This document shows, piece by piece, positions 1-11,700 of a DNA stretch of 64,000 bases. Made by a program: the position numbers and the translations under genes. Below the pieces are notes generated by a model, which saw only the letters and a program-made list of their open reading frames with translations, was not told the DNA's origin and ran no database searches. Source of the DNA: Rhodamnia argentea (Eukaryota > Streptophyta > Magnoliopsida > Myrtales > Myrtaceae); contig NC_063151.1 in assembly GCF_020921035.1 (NCBI RefSeq), forward strand, positions 29,208,934-29,272,933, in the 5' to 3' direction. Positions within the stretch are counted from its first letter, which is position 1, and every line of letters starts with the position of its first letter.

Positions 1-327
1 ACAATCTCGATAGTGACAAACATTGAAGAAACTACTATCATGGGACATAGGATTCTAGACTGACCCGTGCCAATAAAGTAGCAAGGAATAAGAATGTACC
101 TTATTGCTCTGTCAAGTATGTGCATATTGACAATGCTCCGAGGTCTCCCATACATCATATCTAGGATTTCGAGATAGTGATTCTACAGAACATGTCGTCT
201 TAGATAAGACCACAAGAAAAAAAATTCCAAGGAATAGTTTCACAGTAGCATGGTGAATTCTTGTTGAATACATGTAATGCACAGTAATGAAATCGAATAT
301 AGCTACAGGTAGTCACAAGGAGCATAC

Positions 328-3300
328 CAAAGCAAATAATTCTTCTAGATCCTCAAAATGAGAAACAAACTTCACCAAGATGGATTGCAAACTTCCGAGT
401 TCCTCTTCAGTAAATGCTTTATCACGTGCTTGCATTGCAATACCTTCTAAAACGTTCAAGATATGGTTGCCCTGATGTTGACGAGAGAGAAAGAGAGAGA
501 GAGATAAGTAATCGGATGCCTAAAGCTCAAGGGTTTATAGGGCAAAGACTCAACTCAACATGACAAAACAAAGTCATGCACCCAACTAGTCCATTGCAAC
601 TTTTCATTCAGAGCCTTTTGTCATTTGCTTTTCACATTGGACTAAATAAGTCAATCGCAACTTTATGATTAACCAGATTGCACCAGAGTCAATTGAACAT
701 GACAAAACAAAGTCATGCACCCAACCAGTCTACTGCAACTTTTCATTCCATTCAGTACCTTGTGACCGTCATTTCAGATTGGGCTAAAGGACTGCATTGC
801 AAGTTTATGAACAACCAGATTGCATAAAGCTCAGACCAAAGATACTGAGCATTTATTACAGATTTACTTATTCCCAACCCAAAGTCATAGAAAACATGTT
901 TGGAAGAAACAGGAACCAACTAAGCGAAGGCTCCTTGTCTCAACCTCCTGTCCAGGAATTCAGCACCCAGATTTACGTCACGCATTATTAAGATAAATAA
1001 ACCTCACCCTAAAATTTAAGGCATCAAAGCACAATACAGGAAGCAATAGTAAGCCTCTTATGGAAAGGATCACCAACTTCGACACATGTTGCTGGCCAGA
1101 CAAGGAGATTCAATGCAAAACCAAACATAGTCTCTCCCACAGCAATTAAATGAATTCACATTGTATTTGCCATAACTAAAAAATTTTGATGCTATTTATT
1201 CGTCAGCTTACAAGAAATTAATGCATTAAGAGTTGTATGAGTGAAGTACACACCACAAAAGGCACATTACCATAAAGCTTAACACACTTAACTGACACTT
1301 ACCATTTGATTTTGTAAGACAAGATCCAGAAATGCATCCATGACCCTCAGGTACTCATCAAGTTTTCCCCACAGAAGAACAACCTGATATGGGGATGGTG
1401 ATTAGAATATGTAAGCCAAATGGAAAATAAGTCGACTGATAAGTCCCTGAAGTAAAGCCCACCCAACAGTATTGACTTTTTCAGCACAACGAGAAGAACA
1501 AAAACTTAAACCAATCTTCCAAATCAAAGTACAGAGAACGCAGCGATTAGTAGGAAAATAGATATAACAAGAATGATGCCAACGTTGGTTTCAGACTAGA
1601 CTTAAGAATGTTCCATACTGCAGCTACTGGGAATGTTGCAGAGTCGCAAATTATGTCAAACGATTTATAAGCTGTGACAAATAGTTCCAGCATATGAACA
1701 ACAAAATCAGTGATGCAGAAATCCGTTTTCAATTCCCATCTAACAAAGAACCAAAAGGATTGACTTTGTAAGATATTTACTTGTCAGTGGAGTAATTGTC
1801 TTCTCTATCCACAGTTACCAATACTGTGTTCCGCAAAATATTGGAAATACGGGAGCTTCCCTTATCTATCTAGTTAAGAATTGGTAGCTGCTGCAGTCTT
1901 TACCCATGCAGAAAGTACATGCTCAGAAGAGAATTGCATCGCTCTATATTCGGTCTAACATGTGCTAGCCAAGAAATATACCACTTCCAACAAATAATAA
2001 GAGTTTGGGAACAATTACTAAATCAGAAAATTTCCATCAGTCTATTGTATTGCATATATGGGTAACTAGATAGCAATTTCCATCAATCTTTTGAATAACA
2101 TATATGTGTGACTAGATGTCTTTTCAAAGAAATGGAATAGGAACTTGCAGATACAATTACATCATCAATTCTGGTTATTTTCTTTCCCCAACATGGTACA
2201 GTCATTATTGTACCCCATGACTAATGTTTCGTTTGCATGTTTCATTTCTATAATCCTTGAACATGATATTTGTTTAAGTACAGCTTTATTTGTTCACGGG
2301 GTTTATGTAAATAACCTCCTCCACTTAATAGATCAAACTTTTGGGTTGGAATCTTTAATGTGGTATTGGTATCAGAGCCATGTTTTGATTATTCATGCCT
2401 TTCATTTTTCATTTCGCTTGTGCATTCTTGTTCATAGTATTCCTCATTCTTCACTCCACATGAGTTCTTCATATGGTTTCACCTTGTTTTGCGCATGAGA
2501 AAGGTTAAAGTTATCCCACAATGCATGTTCACAGGTTTTGACCTGCCGTTCTATGCATGCAGCTTCCTCCGCAAAATCCTTAAAACTTTTGGGTTCGAAT
2601 CTTCAATAACATTGAACATTAAGGACATCTTTGGCTCTGCCTCCTCCATCAGGATGAAGAACAGGCTAGTATTGTCAATTTCCTAGATGTCATCGCATAT
2701 TTCAGCTCATTTCAAGAAAGCCATATCCTTCTTAAAAACAGACATGTTATCAGGTCCTTGACATTTAAGGCATCATAAGAACAGAAAACAAGTAGTCAAG
2801 TACCTGGATGACATGATCCACCACATCAACCATGTCCTGCGGAGATGTAGTCTCCGACAGCCTGAATCCAAGTAACCTGTAATTTAAGCTCTGCACATGC
2901 AACGTTGAAAAGGAAGTAAGTTCAAACAATCAAAGCATCTACTGAAGCAGCAACATTTCCTTTCCAAGTAGGTTTGTACTATCAAAGCAATACCTTATCT
3001 AAGCTACAATCATTGCAGCATTCAATAAGGTTGATGATCTCCTTTGACTTAGACCTCACCATGTCAGCTGGAAGCTCCTTAATATAACAATGAGCAACAA
3101 TTGACAAGCAGGAGACAACTTTATTATCCCCTTTCCCTCCAATTCCAAGATTCACAAGCGCATTTGCTAGTTGCTCCTTCAGACAAAATCGAAAGTGGTA
3201 TGCACTCAGTTGCAGAGAAATTGGTTGCTTAAGATCTCATGCAAACCTTTGCGTTGCTCCAGTCTTAACAAAAAAATAAGCATTTCGTGCGAGCTAATTT

Positions 3301-6300
3301 GCGAGGATTACTGGAGCAGTTAAAACAAAAGACTAGAAGTGAGTCAATATTTATAGCTAATGCACCCCAATAGATAATTAGATAGTACAATATCCTCTGT
3401 TCTTTCATTAAGTAGTAGCTGATGCTTTTTAATGAAGTCCTGATTGAGCACAACCATTTTTGAAGTAAAGAATTTATACCGTTGCTAAACGTAACATCAC
3501 TATTTTGGGAATTTGCTGAAAGATTGACATCCAAATCGAAGATTCTTAATGATAGAGAAGTGACGAACAACGGCACAGCTAACCTTTGGTGTATCCTCAA
3601 AGATGTGATGCACAATATATTCAATAGTTGGCTCAATCAAACTGATGAGCAATCTTCTCTTCTCTACACAGGTTTTTGAAACGTCCCTCTTTAATGACAA
3701 AGCATCCATGAGTAGAATATTCATGTCATTCATGCAGGTGATCAAATATGCTGCAAAAACCACAACTTAAGCTTCAGACCAGAAATGTTACAGTAACTGC
3801 TACATTAGTAAGAAGGAAGCGGCAGTTAGACAACTTGCAAGTTTATGTACGAGAATATGTTTGAGATTTATCATGAGCGTGTACCATGGCCTTTGAAAAG
3901 ATGGTCATCTAACTTAAAATTGGAGTTCAACCCCTAATTTCAAATCCTGGCACCCTCTCAGGTTATTCCTCTCCTTTTTCACTTGTCATCAGGTGGTTCA
4001 TTCAATAGAAATATGCTTCCATCATTTTGTTTTACATGTATCTCACAGCTAACCCACATGGAGCAGTGTTAATGAGTGTATTAGAATGTATTGAAGGCCA
4101 TTGTTTGAAGCTTAAGTTTTCTAGAGAAAAAGTGGTCCAACAATATGCATTCAAATGAGGTAAAAGAAAAATGAAGGGCCATAACATTACAAAAGCTTTG
4201 CTCAAATACACATTATTTTAATAATTGAGATGTCAACCTTTAAACGTTACAAGGCAGCAAAAAATAGAGTTCAAAATTCCACCCCAAAGTATTGCTTGGG
4301 TACAAATGTATGAAGTACAAAAAAATTCTTAAGCACTTCAAAATCAGAAAGTGAATATGCAGTACAGCTATATGATCACAAGAATTCCGAGGCTCATTCT
4401 AAATATTTAATCTCTGTTCTAACACTAGTTTTTCCTAACATTATTCTTTAACCAGAGGAAGAACCCACGTCCAGCCTCCTTCGTTATTCGATGCCTTATA
4501 CTTTACTTCAACATTTATATGAGCATAAGAGAAATGATGCATGCCTGTATCTCGTGATAGCAGCTTTCTTGCACGATGGACCATGTAGAGACAACAATAA
4601 GCAGATGAAAGTGGATCTGCTAACCCTCTTATCATCTTGACTAGCCGGTGAAGACAGTCAGCAGGTTGAATGAGAAGAAAGCGCCAGCAAGGCAAGATTG
4701 CCAGCTCCAAATAACTGAAAAATCATCATGATTTGTTCATAAGTCATACTTAAAAAGTTTCAGTGACACAATTTGAGTTGCCTATCTCCAAGCTGGAAAA
4801 ACAAAACCTCTTCTATGGATGCACTTGAAAATTTAACCCAAATTACACACAATGCCTGCCACGTCTGCAGTGGTTTTGAGAATTGGCATACTTAATTGAA
4901 GCATAAAGATAATAACATAAATACCACACAAACACTTATCTAGTTTCAACAGAGAGTTGGCACAGAGAGAACTGCTAAGTAAGGATGTAATTTCACCAGT
5001 ACTGTGATACAAACAAACGTGTGTACTGTGATGCAAATGATCATCCTAATGCTAACACGGCTGCATGAATCACTAGCATACAGAAGCTCCCATGCTACTT
5101 TTACCAAGTCAGCGTTATCATAAAAATAGCCAATGCAGTGACAAATCTGCTTTAAACTGCTCCAAAAAAGTATTGTCGGTACAAGATATAGTGAATTGCA
5201 GCCAAATGTTAAGCCTTTGAGGATGTCGGAGGATGAAACAATTGCAGCAGGATAGTGTCTAGTATGATACTGGATGATTTAATAAGCCAAAGAATTCGGA
5301 CTATACACGCGTGGTAGCAGGTCCTCTATGGAACCGACTTTGTAAAACCAGTTATTGCAAGTTTCTTTGGCATCCACGCACACCCCATTCGCGTCAAAAT
5401 TTTCTGCAGATAATACCACAAAGTTTCTTAAAAGAAGGACAAAAGTTTCATAGGTTACCAAAAAGATTTGGAAAAAAGTGAAATGGACCTGCCAAGAAGC
5501 AAAGTTTGTTCCCATCCACTGTAAATTCAGCCTTTTGCTTTATGCGTTCCCATACCATATCTCCAAGCATGTCCATCACATCTGTAGCAAGAACAAATAA
5601 TGTAGGATAAAATTGTCTTACTGATGTATCCATTAGAAGCCGAGCAACCTGCATAAGAATGGAGATGCAACCTTGTTAGCTGTAAGTTTTTCCATGAAGA
5701 GATTTGCTTGCAAAGCTATTTGTTTGCTCAGGAGTCCTACAATCCAAGAAAAAGAAAAAACCAGTCCAAGGATCATATTTTCTGAAACTTCGAACTAAAG
5801 AAAAAATCCATGTTTCATATAAAAGATACACCATCCATCAAATAGTGATCATGGTAGCATAGAGTTATTTCTTAATATGAAAAAGACAGAAGTACAGATA
5901 TAGAGAAAGAAATAAACAAGGACAAGAATCTAAATTGACTCCATCCACCTTAATTGTGAACTTCAAAGCGGTCACCCGGTCCTCCGAATGCCAAGCTTGG
6001 ACAATCTTTTCCTTAAAATCGTTTAATCGGAAAACATACTCCTGGCGAGTGATTGATGCATTTCCCTCTTTAGCAGATTTTTGTGGATCATCCAGTTCTT
6101 CCAGACGTGAACTTGTGGAAGATATCTCATCAACTATAATTTGTCGGCAAAAGTAAGTACACTGAAATTCTCTTTGTTTATTTATAAGCAACAGAAAATA
6201 ACCATAAGTTGTTATGACAACTTCAATTTATTCAAGAAAGGAAAAGGAAGAAAATGGATTATGAAAATGGTTGACATACCCTTGTTACTTTTCATTATTC

Positions 6301-7768
6301 CATCAGATATCTGCAACAAAGGGCTTGATCACAACGAAGCGGCAACAGACAGCAATAGAAGTGGCTTCTTGTAATGAAGAATGCCGTTTGAAAGATGAGA
6401 TGACAAGATTTCCAAGAGCCACTTCCAGTGGGAAATTTTTTTTTTTAACAAGGGTTTTCAAAGATACATATGTCATACAATTGAATCAACAACTTCAACG
6501 TGCATGCATGAGAGAATAATCAGAAAGAAACTGATCATGATGTCTTCAAATGTCAATATTAGACCATTGTTCCTTAACAAAGCAAAAGAATAACACCAGG
6601 ACATAGAGACCCAGTTTTCAGACTATCAAAATCTGTCAACAGTCCATTGAATATCAAGTATATAGTTTCGCCGTATTGATATGAACATACGTAGAACCTC
6701 CTTAGATGGAAACTGACAACTTTCTAAATTTCTGAGTAGTGCTCACCGTCACCATATATATATGAAGGACATATGTAGAACATCCTTAGAAGGAGACCAA
6801 AACTACCCAATTTTCTGAATAGTCCAAGTAAATTGTAATGTAGTGCCTCACAAACTCAAAATAGAAGTATCTGGCACCTGTATAAAAAACTTCTGAAGCA
6901 CATTATTCTTAAACCAAGGTCAACGGCCCCAACATTACCGAACACTCACAGAGGTAATATAGAGCTCTAGACACCTTTGAAGTCTCACCCAACAACATTC
7001 AGCAGGAGATTATTAGTTCTTAGATATCTTAGAGATCCAAAAACAGTCGGATGGATATACATACAGGAGGTCAGAATCCAAACTGCTCTTGTTGAAAACT
7101 GCCCAAACACACAATTACATACTTGATATCATTAACTTTGGTAGCTGTCGCATGATTTAAGCTTTTTCCAACAGTCCACAGTCAAGCAACAAATGATGAC
7201 GCAGAAAGACATACTTACCGATGAGATAGATATCATCTTGGAGATAGGAAACCTCTGCATCAACAATCTCTTGAATGAATTCCAGTCCCTTGTGTGCTGA
7301 TTATCACGTTCAGTACAGAAACCTCCGGAAGTACGCTCCTCATCCGGTAAATTGTGAAAAGCCTCTCCAACGTTAGTGTTTGGCCCTCTTAGAGGATCGA
7401 AAAAGTTCTCGGTGTGATGTTCCCCGACAACCTAAGCACAATGCAGATCTCTCATATAGCAGAATACCTCTTTGGAGGAAACAATGCGCCAAAAAAATTG
7501 AGCCCAACCTAAACTAGATTTCCTACTTCTAAAACTCCAGGAAAAAACTGTGATAGTTCAGTCGGGTTCAATGAACTGAACTCTATAAGATTGGCGTCAT
7601 CTGAAGAGCCCTAAGATGTGATAAAAAGAGGTTGATGATTCAGTCAAGAGTTCAGCACACCTGACGGTGCGATGTCGACGGAGTGCACAGAGGATGATCG
7701 TCCACGCGCGTCCGATGAAGCGCGTGCGACTCCTTCTCTTGCTTGTAGTTTCGAGGTCTGAACTCCAT
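328..7768 (-). CDS. VPS35L: VPS35L-like retriever complex subunit (3' end off window)
   Basis: VPS35L is the large subunit of the retriever complex, a retromer-like endosomal recycling coat. Twelve coding exons join in frame on the minus strand: 7661-7768, 7219-7431, 6280-6310, 5949-6133, 5489-5648, 5307-5403, 4545-4714, 3584-3750, 2994-3176, 2804-2890, 1303-1383 and 328-471, about 542 codons. The joined protein contains LLMDTSVRQFYPTLFVLATD and AKETCNNWFYKVGSIEDLLP. These match the human C16orf62/VPS35L segments around '[20 protein letters not shown]' and '[20 protein letters not shown]' as I recall them. The start MEFRPRNY at 7768 opens the first exon, which joins exon 2 in phase 0. Exon 3 is only 31 nt. 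The intron after exon 7 has a GC donor. The C-terminus is missing because the window ends. The family call is firm; small exons could still be missing in the larger introns. Confidence 0.85.
2260..2615 (+). mobile_element. Fossil LTR-type fragment (TRIM-like), in VPS35L intron
   Basis: A primer-binding-site-like motif TGGTATCAGAGC (complementary to initiator tRNA-Met, as in many plant LTR elements) lies at 2367-2378. It directly follows an AAACTTTTGGGTT motif at about 2336, and the same end motif recurs at about 2584. This layout resembles a very small LTR element (TRIM). It is old and degraded, and its outer borders are not clear. No coding capacity is seen. Confidence 0.35.
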
Positions 7769-8734
7769 TGGAGCGAAAACTGTCGCAGCTTTCTTCGATC
7801 TCCTTCCCGCTCTCGTTTCACCGTGCTCTTCTCTTTCGCGAGGGAGTGGGACGCAACGCAGTCGAGATTCGGGTCTGAGTTTGCAAGGCCCGGCTGGCTT
7901 TTTCACAGTTGAGTAGCTGTGAAGAGAGATGCGAATTTATATTTCCCGGAAAAAGGGAAATTATGTTTTAATTTTGAATAATGTTACAAGATTTGAAATT
8001 CTCAATTAGTATGTTTATCGAGAATTGAGCATGGTTCACTCATTCAAGGCCAGTTCGTTACGACCTAATAACAGATCTTTATTCTCTAGCTTAGGGCAAA
8101 CTATTTTACAGGCTTAACTTATACAGATTGAAATACTTTATTATTTAATCCTATCATAAAATCGTGATTTCGGAATTGATAAAAATCATCAATTGGTAAA
8201 TTCATTGGCAATCATACTTAATTTTTATATTACTTTATCAAAATATGGTTATGAACAGAAAAAATGATAAAGCAAAGAAATCGATCCTGTGAGGTTCGAT
8301 GATTGTCGTTTACCTTCGATCGGTAATAAGACGATGTCAATAGCCAAGCTTGGGAACAATATTTGAACATGTCTGAATTCACTTTGCTTATTATTTTTCT
8401 GCTTAAAATGTTCGTCGATCTCCGTTGGACTTCAAACTTCTTAATGAAATTGAAAAGTATATAGAATTTAGGTAGGAAATTTAAGAAAAAAAAACAGTTT
8501 TCTATGAAAGTATAATCAGACCCGCTGGGTTGGAAGGCCCGATCCGCTCATCCTCAATCCGGCCCGCCCATTTGTAAGTTGGGCCCGACCCTACCGCGAA
8601 AAACCCGCCCGCCGATTCAACTCCAACACATAAACCCCGACTCAGCAAGCGTAGGGAAGGAGGGAGCGACCTTCCTCTTATCTAAAACCCTTCCCGCGTC
8701 GGGGGACTTCCATTTCTTCACCCCCATCCAAAGC
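7769..8734. promoter_or_regulatory. Shared divergent promoter region of VPS35L and SBE3-like genes
   Basis: These 966 bp separate two head-to-head start codons, so both promoters must lie here. Near the plus-strand gene there are TGGGCC/GGCCCG-type motifs (about 8520-8590) and an AAACCCT telo-box-like motif near 8685. Both are common in plant housekeeping promoters. No clear TATA box is placed for either gene. The middle part (about 7950-8480) is AT-rich with no coding signal. Confidence 0.5.
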
Positions 8735-11700
8735 ATGTCTTCGCTCTCTCTCCAATTCAAATTCCTCCATCTCTCTCCGAATCTCACCTCTCCTCACTTC
8801 CAATCTCCACTCGCCCCTCACCAGTCCATCAACTTCAGCAACCGAACCAAGCTCGAGCTCAAAGCTTCGTCGTCCTCGTCCTCTTCCTCTTCCTCTTCCT
8901 CGTCCCCTAGCTCGAAGCAACCGCAGCAACGACCGAAGAAGAGGCAAAGCGCGAGCGACGCGGAGAGAGGGATTGATCCGACGGGATTCCTCACCAAGTC
9001 GGGCATCTCCCACAAAGGCTTCGCTCAGTTCCTTCGCGAGAGGTAAGTGAGTTTGGATATCCCAAGTGAGTTCGAGTAGAAGCAGGAGTGTGATCCATTT
9101 CGTCCGTTATGTTACCGAGGAAGTATATAGGTAAACGTTTCTTGCAATGCGGTGTCACTGGGCTACTAATCATGTTTTTGCGGAGCTTCAAAACCCGAAG
9201 AAGAGTTAGCGACGGATTGAAGCTATATCGTGAGTACAGCATACATTAATTTGGCCTGGGACATTACATCGCCGATGACGTTTGATGTTACTGTTGCATA
9301 AGTGACTAGCTCGAGGTTTTGCGGCCTTTTAACTGAAGCAGTTTGTGCGTTGCTTTTTGTGGGTATGCTGGTTAGTGTGAAATGAAGGTGGAGAATAGAT
9401 TCTCCCGAGAATTGATTGCCGGTTCTTTCCTTGGTGCATCTGGAAATTGTTCTTCATTTTGTTTATTGTCACCGTATTTTTTCAGGCATAAAGCACTGAA
9501 GGACCTCAAGGATGAGATTTTCAATCGTCACCTCAATCTTAAGGAAATGGCCTCTGGGTTAGTGTTACCTTGCTATATTTAAGTTTGCTTACTTTCTTGC
9601 TTCATATACTGAACTGTGTCTCCGATGTGTAAAGAAAAGATCTTTTCGACTAGCTATTGCATACGTTGTCAATCTTCTTCCTTTTATCATGTTCTTTTAC
9701 CTATTCTTATGGGCTCTGGCACTATATCAGTTTGACGAGAGACGCAAGGTCTTTTTTCTTGAGGCTGTTCAATGAATTCAGTCACGGAGGGCACACAATT
9801 CATAGTGTTTTGCTAGCAATTATGCGGTTTCACCAAATCACATGGGTTGCAATAGCATGCTTTTATTTGATTAAGGTTTCCCATTTTTCTTTTCTAGCAA
9901 AGGAAATCAACTCACATGTTCATTGGAGAATCCATTCAGAAAAATACAATGGTTCCTATGTACTTTCGCTCTCATATGATAGCTTAATGTTTTTCTCTTT
10001 TTGATTGGCTGGCTTATTTATTTGGTGGCTGAATTTGAGTGAAATTTCATTTCTCTAGATCTTAACAATTCTTTTAACTTCAGATTTGAGATATTGGGTA
10101 TGCATCGTCATGTGGAACATCGGGTAGATTATATGGAATGGGCTCCAGGTTTGACATAACACTCAAGTCTGATTATAGTTTCAATCTATTTGTTGAACTG
10201 GACTTTGTTATATTGAAATATTTGTCGACATGCTCTGTATCTGGATTTGCCAACTTTTTGGGGCACAGACTTGTCCATCTCTTTTTCTCCCTCTTGCTCT
10301 AGCAATTATCTTATCTTTGTGTCACCTTTCACTTGTGGCGTGTTAACTCTAGGTGCTCGCTATTGTGCCCTTGTTGGTGACTTCAATGGCTGGTCACCTA
10401 CTGAAAATTGTGCTAGAGAAGGTCACTTTGGCCACGATGACTATGGTTATTGGTTTATCATTCTTGAAGATAAGCTAAGGGAAGGAGAAAAGCCTGATGA
10501 GCTTTACTTTCAGCAGTATAACTATGTAGACGACTATGACAAAGGTGACAGCGGTCTTACAATAGAAGAGATTTTCAAGAAAGCAAATGATGAATACTGG
10601 GAACCTGGAGAGGATCGTTTTGTGAAAAATCGATTTGAATTACCAGCAAAGTTATATGAGCAGTTATTTGGGCCAAATGGGCCTCAATCGATAGAGGAAT
10701 TGGGGGAAATACCGGATGCTGAGACGAGATATAGAGCTTTCAAAGAAGAGCATAAGGACGATCCACCTGGCAGCCGACCTCCATTTGACGTTATTGACAA
10801 TGATAAAACTTATGACATCTATAACATAGCGGGTGATCCTGTTTCCTGGGAAAATTTTAAAGCTAAGATGCCACCGATAGCATATTGGTTGGAGACGCGT
10901 AAAGGGAGGAAAGCATGGCTAAAAAAGTATACTCCTGGTATTCCTCATGGAAGCAAATATAGGGTTTACTTTAATACTCCCAGCGGGCCATTGGAACGAG
11001 TTCCTGCTTGGGCTACCTATGTACAGCCAGGTATACTTGCTTTTCAACTATCAGCATTAGTCAACTTGCCTCATCTTCCATCCAAACAATAGTTTTTGTG
11101 TTCTGTTATTGTGGCGTGAACTAGAATGTCAAGTATTTTGTTTCAACAACCACCACCACCAAGCCTTTCCTCACTAAGGGGAGTCATCTAAATGGATCTT
11201 TCGACAATCGTGCTCTATCCTGGACTAAATCTTTGTTATATTGAATGTCTGATTTTAAATCAAAGTATCCAATTTATCTTTTTTAGGCCTTCTCCTCCCC
11301 CTTTTGCCCTGCATTTTCCACTGTAGTGTGACATATTTTGACTGAAGCATCTAAAATCTGTTGTTTTACATATCCGAACCAACTTAATAGGTTTCTCCTA
11401 GTCTTATCTTCAATTGGAGCTCCTCTAGTTTTTCTAATAAAGATTTAGCTAATATCCAATATCTTGTTAGATGTGATTAATCTACAAATTCTGATAGGTT
11501 TCTGCAACTTTAAGAGAATGCCCTCTAGTGGTTATTGTAGTTAAATGTCAAAACAATCTGTTCGAGAGGGTGCTGTCAAATCAAATCAACTACTATAAGC
11601 TCTTGTACAGACTTTTGGTGGGAATCGGATGCTTAAAAGTCCAATTAACTGGAAGTATGCCGTAGGAATGAAAAGTTTATTGCAAGTTCAGAAGCTCCCC

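Noticed and set aside
2145-2498. 117-codon plus-strand frame in a VPS35L intron
   Set aside because: It crosses the LTR-type primer-site motif and shows no protein similarity I know.
8678-9013. Arg/Gly-rich minus-strand frame opposite SBE3-like exon 1
   Set aside because: Antisense shadow of the Ser-rich transit-peptide repeat.
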